A DNA stretch of 64,000 nucleotides from Synanceia verrucosa (lineage: Eukaryota > Chordata > Actinopteri > Perciformes > Synanceiidae): contig CM056550.1 of assembly GCA_029721515.1 (NCBI GenBank), positions 18,909,119-18,973,118 of the forward strand, in the 5' to 3' direction. Positions 51,271 to 62,914 of this stretch are shown here, in pieces; within the stretch, counting starts at the first letter, position 1; each line of letters starts with the position of its first letter. The position numbers were made by a program, and so were the translations under genes. The notes under the pieces are model-generated. The model saw nothing but the letters and a program-made list of their open reading frames with translations. It was not told the origin of the DNA and did not search any database.

Positions 51271-51827
51271 TGACAGGAGACACACTGAGAATAAAAAAAC
51301 TCATAAAAACAGGAGGAACCTTTGAACCTCACTTCCACTGATAAAGAAACATGAGCGCAGACGTCTAAACCACTCCTCACTGTACGTCCTGATATTAAAA
51401 GTCTACAAGTTATAATTTATTTTGTTGGTTATTTTAAAACCTGTCAGCTCGGCCAAATAATAAAAGTTTAATTTAAAAGTTCAGAAGGATAAAACTGAAC
51501 TCTTTATCTGAGAAACACTGCAGCTGATAAAAAAGTCAAAACCTCTTATCTGCTGTTCATTGTGTTCAGAGTCCGCACACCTCGACAACAAAACATCAGA
51601 CCCGATTAAACGATTATCTCTTTAAAATATATATATATATACACATATTCAGAATGCATAAGTTTAATTAACACCTACCAGTGGAGGATTTGTGTCAGTG
51701 CATGTTAACGCTTTGAGCGCCATTGATGTATTTCAACGACATCTAAAATCTGATGTGCAATCGACATAATAATACATCAAAGTGGTTTTTCAGCAGCAGG
51801 TCGCCAATCATGATCTCCTGCAGCCTG

Positions 51828-52196
51828 TGAGTAATGTTGGGGCTTCTGGGAGATGTAGTCAGAGCATAAAGAGACGGTATACACCACAGAGATCAAAACA
51901 GGAAGTGGAGACGATCGAGATTAGAGAACAAAACAAACAGAATCTGGACAAAAAGTGGTGATTTTGGTGAAAGTGTCCTCTACTCTACCTCTGATAAAAC
52001 AAGAATGGAACAAGGTAAAAACAAACATTTTTTTCATGATGAAATAGAGAGTCTCTTCTTTCTTTTGAGTTATTCAGTGTTTTCAGAGTCATAGTACAAA
52101 ATATTCTGTGGGTCTAGAAATATGACTCAAAATGGGCAAAAAACACAGGAACAAGACACTTTCTGTTTTATAAAACGACTGGCACTCAGTTAAGGT
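51828..52196. repeat. Dispersed repeat family B, copy 2
   Basis: Partner of 9724-10043, same orientation, with two small insertions relative to it ('gacggtatacaccacagaga' and 'cagaatctggac'). Confidence 0.8.
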
Positions 52197-53394
52197 TTGT
52201 CAAATATTACAGAAATATATTTCCAGTGAGATTCAACCACAGCATCCAACACATCACTTTTACCAAAAACTGTCATCCATGAGATAAAATCTGTGTTTAC
52301 TTTTCAGGAAAGTCATCCAAGTACAGATTTAGCCTCGATCATCTCAAACTCATCTGAATTAAAACGCCCCTCTAGTCGACTTTAAGCCACATCACAAAAC
52401 TTTCTGTAGGTTTACTTCAGTTCAGAAAAAGTTAGTGGTGTGCGTTTTTGGTGAATTTTCCTGCCACTTAATCCAACTTTTCATTTGCAACGTTAAGATT
52501 TAATCCTTTAAAAACCCAATAATGATAAACTGTGTGAGAGTAATTACCTAAACAGATGAAAAACTGAATGGCAGACACGTAGATAATCATTTCTCCACTT
52601 CTGTCTTCTTATGAGATTGATGTGATTCTGCTGAGCAAAGGTGCAGAAAAGGTTCGTTAGGTGAAGCGTTCACAGGTTACCTGCTGGGATTAGTGGAGGT
52701 GGTTTGGGTTTAGGCTGAGCAGGGATCTCCTGGGAGAAAAAAAAAAAACAAAAAGCAGCAGAAGTCAGCAACACCACTAATGCACTGACAAGCTGCCCAC
52801 CTGAGGTCATTAACACCTTAAACTGCACTCAGGTGTGTGAAGCAAGGCTCGACCTGCCTCCTGTCACACTCCCAGGAGCTCCACAACACTCTGGCTTTTG
52901 CTGTTTTTTTTGGTTTTGTTTTAATTAAATTACTGCACACTTTAAATAAAATTCTGTTTTCTGTGCAGCAGACACAAAGAGATCATGATGAACTTTGACA
53001 CTGGCTTTATGAGCGATAACTAAAGGCATTCAGGATGTGGCACCTTTGAACTTTATTGATTTATGGCTGATAAAATTTCACCAGAGTCTGTTTTAACCAT
53101 ATCAGATGAGATATCTTAGAGTTTGTTGGCTATACAGATATTATTTTAATGTATTTGTATTTGTTATTGTAATAAGACTAATCATTATGTGTAACTCAGT
53201 GTTAAGTTTTTAAAATAAGCCCTCCTTGATTGCTTAAAGGGCGTCCAGTGAATATGGTTCCAGTGTGATATAAATTAAGAATATATTAGATTGATAAGTG
53301 CTAGCTTTGTAGTTCAAAATGCAAAAATAGTGTGAATGATTAAAATCGGTCTAATGTCAGGAAAACCTGATCATCGTCATCATAAACAACAGCT

Positions 53395-53690
53395 CGCAAC
53401 AAGCTGCAACAATTAATCAGTTGTCAACTATTTTGATAACCGATTAATCAGTCTGAGTCTTTTTTTTAGGAAAAACAGTCTTAACTCTCTCATTCCAGCT
53501 TCTTAAATACAAATATTTTCCGCTTTCTTTCCTTTCCTCCTCTGTAACAATAACTGACATCATCTTGAGTTTTTGGGGAAACTATGATACACATTTTCAG
53601 CATTTTCTGACATTTTATAGACCAAACAACTAATTGATTAATCAAGAAAATAATCAACATATTAATCAGGAATGAAAATATTCATTATTA
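53395..53690. mobile_element. hAT-like relic (gattaatcg family)
   Basis: Begins 'caagctgcaacaattaatca' with 'tgataaccgattaatcagtc' and ends 'caactaattgattaatcaag', 'aaaataatcaacatattaat'. It resembles a widespread fish non-autonomous hAT family and the ends at 34506 and 36114. Confidence 0.5.
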
Positions 53691-53856
53691 TGGGAAAAAC
53701 AAACATAAAGATCACCTTAATTTGCCATATTAAGAGGTGGAGGGGGACGTAGATAATCTCCCAGCCCAGCTTTGGGCCTTCTGCTGCTCTCTAATGAGGA
53801 GAAAATGATGGCCTCCCTGTACCTCCCACTCTCCTCCCTCACCAGCGTTCAGCATC

Positions 53857-53866
53857 ATATTTAAAC
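53857..53866 (+). promoter_or_regulatory. gucy2g: TATA-like box of gucy2g
   Basis: The string 'atatttaaac' lies about 30-40 bp upstream of the gucy2g ATG at 53895. If it is a working TATA box, transcription would start close to the ATG and the 5' UTR would be very short or spliced in from elsewhere. Confidence 0.35.
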
Positions 53867-53894
53867 ATCGCTGCAACATGAGGCGACTCCCAGG

Positions 53895-56800
53895 ATGAGA
53901 GTGATGCTGTGTCCCCCCAGCATGAGGCTCACACTGCTGTTCCACTTCACGCTAACTGCCGCCGCCGCCATCAATAACGGCACCAGCGGGTCCCACAAGC
54001 TGATCATCGGCTTCCAGGCGCCCTGGAACGGGTCGTTCCCCTTCAGCGCCCTGCGGCTGGGCTCGGCCATCCAGATAGCCGTGGACAAGGTGAACACCAA
54101 CCCCTCCTTCCTGGGGAACTACAGTCTGGATGTTGTGTTCACGGACACAGACTGTAATCCCAAAGTCTCCCTGGGAGGATTCATCCAGCAGGTGTGGAAA
54201 GAAAAGGTCTCCGCTCTGTTCGGTCCGGCGTGTCCTGAAGAAGCAGAGGTATGGCTAATGTGGAAACACATAATTCATCATTAGATTCGGGTTGTTGTGG
54301 CACTTTCAGTGGTGGAAAATACATTTACATAACTGGACTTGAGTATTTGCATTTTAAGTGACTTAATACTTGTATTCTATTACAATTATCAGGGAAATAT
54401 ACTTTTTAACTACATTTATCCAACAATTTTAGTTACTTTTCAGATCAGAACCAAGCAGTTGCAGTACAAAGGAGGGAAGAAGCAAATATTAAATATCAAA
54501 GAGGCGCAAATCCAAAATATAGTATAGACTAAATATAAACAGGCCAGATATGGAGCACAGCTGAGTGTCTATGGTTCATGATATTACATATGATGTCCCA
54601 TAAATCAGAGTGGACTGTAATTTATGGAGGGACAGTCTTTTTAGGACCTTTTTAGGACTTCAACAAACATAATTTAAGACCCAAAAATGTCACAACAATT
54701 TCTTTGGCAGAAAAGAGTCAAATTAAAGTCAAATTGACCAATATGGAGTTTTTGAGGCCGATGCTGATATCGATATTTAGCAGGAACACAACATTGTAAA
54801 CTGAAGGCATAACACTTAACTTTTTAACTTTCAAGAAGAACGAAATTGCAGTAAATCTCTGAATTCTGTGTTTTCCTATTTGCATTAAACATACCGTTTT
54901 AAGACTTTTTCAGGAATGTTGATTCTTGATCTTGAGTACATGATATAAACTCAAGAGTTCACATTTAGGTGATGATGGATGGTTCGACCTTGAGATGCTG
55001 TATCTTTGCTTTCTAGGTGACCGGTCTCATTGCATCCACGTGGAACATCCCCATGTTCGGCTTCGTGGGACAATCGTCCAAAATGGACAACAGTGACATC
55101 TACGACTCTTACATCAAACTGGTTCCGCCTCTTAAAAGAAGCTCGGAGGTCCTGGTGAAGACCCTGGAGTTCTTCGGATGGACCCACATGGCGATGATCG
55201 GAGGCGGGCTGGATTCAAACACGTGGGACAAAGTTGACGCTTTGTGGAAGACTGTGGAGAATCCGCTTAGAGACAAATTCAAACTGGCCGCTGCCGTCAA
55301 GTTTGACACCAGCAACCCTCAGCTAGTTCACAAAAACGTCAAATTCATCTCAACAGTCGCCAGAGGTAAGAAAGACAGGAGAGCCACAGGTTTTTACCGA
55401 TGAGTTGACTCTTAATGCGTCCCGTTGTCCTGCAGTGATCGTGGTGCTGACCAACTCTGCAGACTCCATGAATCTGCTGCTGGAGGCTGAGCGTCAGGGT
55501 CTGATGAACGGAGACTACGTCTTCTTCCTGGTGCAGCATTTTGAGGTCAGTGGCAGCGTGGTGAGTAAAACTTCACAGACAGCAGTTAAACACTAACTCA
55601 GCTGAGGTTACCTCTGCACCTCTTCACTTTGTGTATTGTATTAATGTTTTTCCTGAGCAGGATAACTTGTGGAAATATGCCCTGAACAGCAGGATCAACC
55701 AAGCTGCCATAAGAGCTTTTGACATGACCTTCATCATCGGCCAGAAATCCTACGAAGGCTACGAGTATTACGACTTCTTTGAGCACGTGTTTGAGAGACT
55801 AAAAAGACCCCCGTTTCAGAGCACCCTGACATCTGAAAGAGAGGTAGGCGTCCGTGTTTTGCTGAGAATACATTCTAAAAACTTTGCTAAAAAGTAAAAT
55901 GTCTGTTATTTCAGGTTAGCCCGTACTCCGCCTACCTGCACGATGCAGTGCTTCTTTACGCGATGGGACTGAAGGAAGTCCTCAAGGATGGCAAAGACCC
56001 TCATGATGGACGGCAGCTGCTGCAGAGACTAAAAAACAGGAACAACATTCGGTTTAATGGTTGGTAGCTGCTTTAATAAATGTGCTGTATGGAAAGTCCA
56101 AAAAAGCTGTCACTTCTTCAGAAGTGATTAAGGTTTTGTCCTCTCAGTGCTGGAAGAAGCATTCAGATCTTGAAGGCACAACCAGTAGGATTTCGTGAAC
56201 CACAAACTGACTCTAGTTCAGTTGGAAAAATCTTTCTTCCCTATATTTCTTAACCAGACAACGTTAAGCTGCTCAAGTCAAGCTAACTGGAAGCAACATG
56301 ACGGCTCATTTAAAACTTTTTTCTCTTTTATTTTACAAAAATAGTTCAACGAGTTTCCACGGGTCCCGTTTTTTTGTTTAATTAGTATAATATTCTAGTG
56401 GGTCATAAGTGCTGATTATTGTAGTAGTAGTATTGTAAGATAAGATAAACTTTATTCATCCATAAGGAAATGTTTATACAACACTTGCATACATGTACTT
56501 CCTGTAGTTCCTCTCCACCATTGATCATCACTACAGGCGCCTCTGGACTAGTCCACTTTGACGAAGAGGGGGAGAGAAATGTGGACTATTCCATTTATGA
56601 CCTGCAGCATATCGGAGACGTCACCAAGTTTGTATCCATCCTCCATTTTGACAGCCACTCCAAAATCGTCCGGTAAAATATGTATATACACCGTATATAT
56701 AAACAAATCTACCATCCAATAATCTTTTAGGGAAATCACACAATCAAACATTTGATTTCAGGCCAACGTCTTCCTTTGCTTCTGTGGTCTGGCCGAGAGG

Positions 56801-59800
56801 AAGACCTCCTTCTGATAATCCAGAGTGTGGTTTCAACAACGAGCTCTGTGAATGGCTCACTAATGGTAGAAGCAACGAACCAGTAAATACACCAGTCATC
56901 CCAGTTTCCTCTCAGACCGCTCATCAAACATGCTAACCACTGCCATACTTTCCTGTGTCGGCTGGACGCAGACGTCGCCCTGCTGGCTCTGCTCGTGACC
57001 TTCCCCGTCATTGGCGTTCTGGCTGTTTTGTGCATCGGCGTCCTCATCCTGCAGAAGTTTCGCCTCCAGGTGAAGCTCGATGACTCCTGCTGGTGGCTCA
57101 TCAACTACAGCGACATCACCATCATCAGGGATCAATCGGTACGATGCAGCGCAGAAAGAGCGTACACGTGTGCTTGTTGCTCATCTGGTTCTGTGCTCTG
57201 ATGCTGCTTTCGGTGTCTCCTCCAGGGATTTCAGGCTGTATCTCTGAGCACCACAGCCAGTCAGAGCGCCAGCAGCAGCTCTCAGTCCAATTTCTCCAAC
57301 AACAGCTATGGCCTGAGGGACAAGACAGGGAAAGAGCACATCTACAGCACCATCGGCCTCTACCAGGTGCCTGTTTACTCTCTACAAGGAGCAACTAAAG
57401 AGGCAAATACAGATTCATGGTGATTTAATTTCCCTAATGTTTGCCATGTGACTCCATCCAGGGAAATCAAGTGGCCATCAAATACCTCAAGAACCATGTT
57501 AGCTGTAATCTCCAGAAGCCTTCGATTATCGCAGAGTTCAGTGTGGTAAAGCTCCTCATATTGTTCATACTGTTGTTTTTTCATTCAATCAAAAAAGGTC
57601 ATAGTGTTTAGCATGTTGAAAAAGTGAAATAAGTCACAGCTGATGTACGTTTTGTGTGCGTCACCAGATGAAAGAGATGAAACATGAGAACTTGGTTCAG
57701 TTCTTCGGTGTTTGCGTCGAGCCGCCAAACGTCTGTTTGGTCATGCAGTACTGCAGGAAGGGCAGTCTGAAGGTCAGTCTACACACTTTTACTTCATATT
57801 GTGATGTTTCGCTGCACTTGAACGCTTTGTTTTGTGATTTTACCACATTATTCTGACTCAGTTTGGTCAATGAAGCATCATGTGGTACAAAATCACCTAA
57901 AACAACAAGTCGTGTTTATGCTTTCATATGACTTTAGATGATTTCTATGTTATTAAAACGTGTTTTTATCTGCAGGATGTTCTGAGGTCTTCAGATGTTG
58001 AGCTGGATGGGATGTTTAAGCTTTCCTTTGCTTATGACATTGTAAATGTGAGTCAGTCTATTAATGCAGCATGTTATGGCCATAGCTTAGAAATAATTAA
58101 TACTGACAAATAAATAAATACAAAAACAAAAAACTAAAATAGCACAAATTAGAAAAATATGAACAAAACAAATAACTTGCAAATATAAAAGTCAGCTTAA
58201 TAAATACCCCGAGTACGTCTTTGAGTATGAAATTTGGATTTTATTCATTTACTTTTTTCTGTAACTTGTTCAGTAATATTTTATAACTTTATATTTATAA
58301 GTTAAAATGTTATTAATATAAGTTTTTCATTACTTCCCAACATGAAGGTCTAAATAGTTTTTCAAAGCCTTCGACAGACTGAAGGTAATAAATTCTAATT
58401 CGTTGTCATCATGTTTTATCATCTTGAAATTATTGGAAGAAGCCTATTAGATGCTCACTGTGTTCAGTTTCTTTTTTTGTAGAATATAAATTCTCCTAGG
58501 TTGTAAAAAGGAAAAATATTCCAGAGAAAATGTGGAGAATAAATGTGAAGCACCTATGCCCATAAAATAAAACTACAAATGTGTGTCATTTCAGGGAATG
58601 GAGTTCATTCATAAGAGTAACATGAAATTTCACGGGAACCTGAAGCCCAGCACCTGTCTAGTGGACAGTCGACTCCAGGTGAAACTCTCTGGCTTCGGCC
58701 TGTGGGAGTTTAAATATGGGAGCAAAAGCAAAATCAACCCACTGGTAAACACCAATTATTCAGGTCAGTGGGAAACTGCAATACTTTCTATCTTAAATAT
58801 AATACAACAGGAAGTAGAAATAACACGTGAGGTGATTTGTTGTAGAGATGTACTGGACTGCCCCTGAGCTTCTGAGACAAGCCGGCCTTCAGGTCAACGG
58901 ATCGCCCAAAGCGGACATTTACAGCTTCGCCATCATCATGTGGGAGCTCATGTACAACGCCAAATCTGGCCCGTATCATGAAATCAACCTGGGGCCCAAA
59001 GGTTAGCACGACATGAGGCCAACTCAGCTGAAAATACTGAAAATAAATCCTTTCCATTCTCCTGTCTGAGCAGCCGACTCTACCTGGGAACTCAAAATAC
59101 TTCAGACTGTGAGGCTGCACTTCTGCACAGCAACATGCTAACATGCTCAACATGACACAGCTTTACCATGTTCACCATCTCAGCTTAGTGTGTTTTAAAC
59201 ATTTGTAAATTAGCACTAAACACAAAGAGCAGCTGAGGCTGATGAACGTCTTTAGTTTGGCAGGTATTTGGTCGTAAACTACACAACTGGATAAATTAAA
59301 AGGTGCTGCGTGTTTTCTCCAGATATTATCATGCAGTTGCGGACACCTTTCCAAGGGGGCGCCCTGCGACCGCCACTGTCAAAGGAGCTCTGCGACGAGA
59401 ACATCAACGTGCTGCTGAAGGCCTGCTGGAACGAAAACCCTGACCACCGACCGCCGTTTGCCTCCATAAGGAGGCAGCTGAGGGAGAGCAGCCCAGAAAG
59501 GTAAGGCCTCTGATCAGTTAGCTTTGTCCTTAAACAAAAAGTCCTCCCTGAAACATGGTTTCTAACTTCTCTGTGGTCATAAACTATATCCAGAGAGCTT
59601 CACCAGGGCTCCACATCTGCTTCAAAATGAATGTCATGACTGGATATTTGGTGCAGCGGTTAAGCAGTCAATAGCTCATGCTAAGTTGATTTTTTTTTTT
59701 TACTGCAGATCGACTAAAACTATTCACTGGCTCTTTCAGAGGATCTGACTGCTAGTGCTAGCTGTCTGTGCTGCTTACTGCTCCTTTACTTTCCTAAAAT

Positions 59801-62058
59801 TGTGCTAACAAAATATATACAGTATATATACTATGAAAGCTTTTGATTTTTAAGGCAGCTCTTCTGTACTGCAGCCATGCAAACATACTGGATAACATGG
59901 TGGAAAAGCTGGAGAAGTATGCAAATCACCTGGAGGAGGTGGTGGAGGAGAGGACCAATCAACTCACAGCAGAGAAGACCCGTGCAGACAAGCTTCTCTC
60001 CAGCATGTTACCAAGGTAACAGGCGTCAAAATGACCACGGTGGTGTTCCGTGACTACATCCCTCACCTGGTGCTTCATCGGTCGCAGGTACATCGCAGAC
60101 CAGCTGATGGCTGGAAAGTCGGTGGAGCCTCAAAGCTACGACTTGGTGACCATCTTCTTCTCCGACATCGTGGGCTTCACCTCCATGTGCTCCCACAGCT
60201 CCGCCATGGAGGTGGTGGCGTTCCTCAATGACCTCTACAGCCTCTTCGACGACGTCATCAAGATGTACGACGTCTACAAAGTGAGTCACACGCAGACGAA
60301 CAACAGTTTTAGTCCCTCGTTCGACTTTGTGTATTTCATTTCCTCATGACACTGCACATTGTTTGTGTTTCTGAGTTTTTTTTGAAGGCAATATTCATCA
60401 TTTTTATGGGATTTACATTCAACTCTTCACTAGGTGGAAACGATCGGCGATGCGTACATGGTCGCCAGCGGTCTGCCCATCAGCAACGGATATCAACACG
60501 CTGTAGAGATTTCTACGATGGCTCTGCATTTCCTGAGCGCCATCAAGGTCTTCAGAATCCACCATATGCCCACTGAGAGCCTTGCAATTCGGATTGGGAT
60601 ACATTCTGGTAAGAGACAGGTGATATTAACGAAGCGCCTAACAATCGTTATGTCGAGCATTCAATATGTAGAGGTGATTAAACAAAGTGAGTACAAGATC
60701 CCAACAGTAAGTTCTTAGTCCGTCACACACTCACACTCGTTGAGAACTTTGTTGACGTCTGTGCATGAAATATTTACCATTTGCTAAGCATGGATGCACA
60801 GGTAAAAGCAGTTTGTTGTAGGGGTGGGTATAGGCAAGGTCTTCGTGATACGATACATATTGCAATATTTGAGTCACGATACGATACATTATCATGATAT
60901 TGTGATATTCAACAGTCTCTCAATATCTTAAAATACAAGTTGTGTATATATATGCACATATGTGTATATATGTACATATATTTATATGTGTGTGTGTCAG
61001 AAGAAAAAGCATTGCGATTTGTTGCCATATTGATATTTTTTCCCACCGCTAGCTTGTTGTATGTTTTGTAGGTCCAGTGGTTGCCGGAGTGGTCGGCACC
61101 ACGATGCCTCGCTACTGTCTCTTTGGTGACACGGTGAACACGGCGTCTCGCATGGAAAGCAACAGCTTACGTGAGTGAACTGAAGTAAAATATACTGTTT
61201 TATTGTACAGGCGTCAGTGTACAAACATGAGTATTGTCAATGTAGAGAATGCCACAATTAATTGGATTGCCATGACATTGTGTTTAGACATTCAAAGAGG
61301 AGGAGTTAATGTGTTAACCAAAACATTTCTTTAAGGTTCTGTAATGGTTAATCTACCAGTATGTGCAAGCTCTTCAATCAAAATTATATCTTTAATGCTA
61401 AAATGTAATTATTGTTGCTATTCATGAATTTTCAAATTCACTATTATTATTATTTTTTGATTCAGATGTTAAATTCTAGTTATTTCCTGTCATTCCTGAG
61501 CAGAAAAATGTGTCCCGATGAGTCCCAGTTAAAGCTCTGAGATGAAGCTGGGGGCTCTAAGACGTGTGTTAAGCTCTTAAGCTCACATTTAAAATGATTA
61601 TGTCTACTTCACAGCACTGAAGATTCACATATCTCAGTGCACAGCTGACATTCTGGTCCAGGCCGGATCGTTTGAGATGGAGGAAAGGGGGGAAGTCGAA
61701 ATGAAGGTGAATTACAACTCTGCGTTTTTAGTTTTCCCCTGAAAAAGATGCACAACCAACATTTAAGTGTGTGTTTGTGTCCACGGCAGGGTAAAGGATC
61801 TCAGAAGACCTACTGGCTGCTGAGCAAACAGGGATTTAACCCTTCTCTCACAGCTCCCAGCTCCCCACCAGCTGACAGTGTGAAGCTCCAAACAGAGGTA
61901 CAGAGCACACTCCTCTCAGTCAGTACATGTAGTGTTTGATGTAAAGCCGTGTTGTATTTATTATATTTCTGCTGAAGAAACAAGGGATGACCAGAGCTGC
62001 TGAGAAAAGGACCCACAAGACGCTGACCAAAGCAGTGATGACCACAGTGGACATTTAA
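53895..62058 (+). CDS. gucy2g: Membrane guanylate cyclase 2G (GC-G)
   Basis: Single-pass receptor making cGMP from GTP. Exons: 53895-54248, 55017-55365, 55436-55560 (or -55545), 55661-55843, 55915-56059, 56537-56672, 56762-56865, 56972-57138, 57226-57366, 57462-57545, 57668-57772, 57976-58047, 58595-58763, 58846-59001, 59323-59500, 59875-60015, 60088-60280, 60434-60608, 61072-61170, 61615-61706, 61790-61897, 61978-62058; all in phase, about 1118 residues. Signal peptide, then receptor-type ectodomain with sequons (NGT, NGS); membrane helix about 466-490; pseudokinase about 522-823 (VAIK lysine kept, HRD is HGN, DFG is GFG); dimerisation helix about 824-870; cyclase with metal Asp in FFSDIVGFT (about 896) and IGDAYMV (about 940), guanine-selecting Glu (VET) and Cys (PRYC). 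The catalytic set looks complete. GC-G rather than another receptor cyclase is called mainly from the acsl5 linkage. Weak donors: exon 5 (GTTGGT), exon 9 (GTGCCT). The start may instead be Met10 (53922). Confidence 0.93.
54308..54475. mobile_element. hAT-type repeat fragment in gucy2g intron 1
   Basis: Begins 'cagtggtggaaaatacattt' and has 'cttgagtatttgcattttaa'. Same family as 42490-42945, left part only. Confidence 0.55.
54635..54920. repeat. Dispersed repeat family D, copy 2
   Basis: In gucy2g intron 1. Matches 37650-38130 over several blocks, with internal deletions. Confidence 0.8.
56430..56490. repeat. Teleost repeat fragment in gucy2g intron 5
   Basis: 'gataagataaactttattca', followed by 'tccataaggaaatg', is the typical end of a common fish interspersed repeat. 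Confidence 0.5.
60819..61051. mobile_element. TAGGGGTGGG MITE in gucy2g intron 18
   Basis: Begins TAGGGGTGGG at 60819 and ends CCCACCGCTA at 61051. The flanks are gtttgttg (60811-60818) and gcttgttg (61052-61059), an 8-bp target duplication with one mismatch. The element ends 20 bp before the exon 19 acceptor (AG at 61070-61071). The tract just before that acceptor (gttgtatgttttgtag) lies outside the element, partly in the duplicated target site. Confidence 0.85.
61339..61499. repeat. Dispersed repeat family C, copy 3
   Basis: In gucy2g intron 19. Matches 25926-26120 along its full length, including 'atctttaatgctaaaat' and 'tagttatttcctgtcattcc'. Confidence 0.75.
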
Positions 62059-62332
62059 AGAACAACCAGACACTTTTTAATCCTGATTCTTTGAGTTTGG
62101 TAGAATTTCAAATCCACCCTCTCACACTGGACGACTTGATCCAATACTAACATTTATTGTTTAACTTTGTTTTTTGCAGCACATACTGTATTTTGCATTC
62201 TGACTGGAATATATTATAATTTTCTTCAGCAATAGAACACAGGAAATATAAACTACACTTGTGCAGACAGAAATCCTGCGACACGCTGTTAGCTACCCAC
62301 GAGCTAACGATCAAGCGCAATTTAATATGATT

Positions 62333-62356
62333 AATAAAGATGAATAAAAGAATAAA
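62333..62356 (+). terminator. gucy2g: gucy2g poly(A) signal cluster
   Basis: Three AATAAA hexamers (62333, 62343, 62351) about 275-295 bp after the gucy2g stop codon. Confidence 0.6.
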
Positions 62357-62704
62357 TTTATGTAATAGTTACTAAGTTCAAGGCTGGTTTACAGGAAAAG
62401 AAATTTTAAAATACTAAAAGTGAAAACAAATGACTTTCAATTTTAAATTTCAGATTTTTTTTTTGCAGTTTACTATAAAAATGGATGAAAAAACCTTGTG
62501 CCTCTGCTCTATTTGTAGCATCTATGTGTTTTCATTTTTTCTTTGTGCTACTGTAACAAACAAACAATAAATTATCACTGAGTCTAATCCCAACACGGCC
62601 TGAGGAGCAAAGAAAATAGATATAAAATACAGATAAATCAGATTCAGCAGAGCTGTAAGCAAATCAGAATGTACAGTATATACTAGAGATCCATTGATCT
62701 CTAG

Positions 62705-62710
62705 TTTATT
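62705..62710 (-). terminator. Poly(A) signal of the minus-strand gene at 62.9 kb
   Basis: The plus-strand TTTATT reads AATAAA on the minus strand, 205 bp downstream of the stop at 62915-62917. It faces the gucy2g signals about 350 bp away, so the two genes end tail to tail. Confidence 0.4.
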
Positions 62711-62914
62711 TTTAACTTTTTAAAGGTTTGTGCACTTTTTCTTATCTTTAGATAAGTATAGATAGTATATATCTAGTACATATTTAATAGAAACAACACA
62801 GACAAGGATTATTCCTTTAAAAATGTTAATTCATCTTTACTGGAGAAAGCAGTGAAATGTGTGACCCTTCAAAAGAGTGTCCAGAGTGTGTATAAATGTG
62901 CTAATCACTTTTTA

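Larger units (their letters stand above)
51271..53850. other. acsl5-gucy2g head-to-head intergenic region
   Basis: No gene seen. It contains dispersed repeat B (51828-52196), a hAT-like relic (53395-53690) and an A-tract (52739-52752). Regulatory elements for the two divergent genes should lie here, but I cannot name any with confidence. Confidence 0.5.

Noticed and set aside
60026..60289. 87-codon minus-strand frame opposite the gucy2g cyclase exon
   Set aside because: Antisense shadow of the exon at 60088-60280, which carries the FFSDIVGFT motif on the plus strand.
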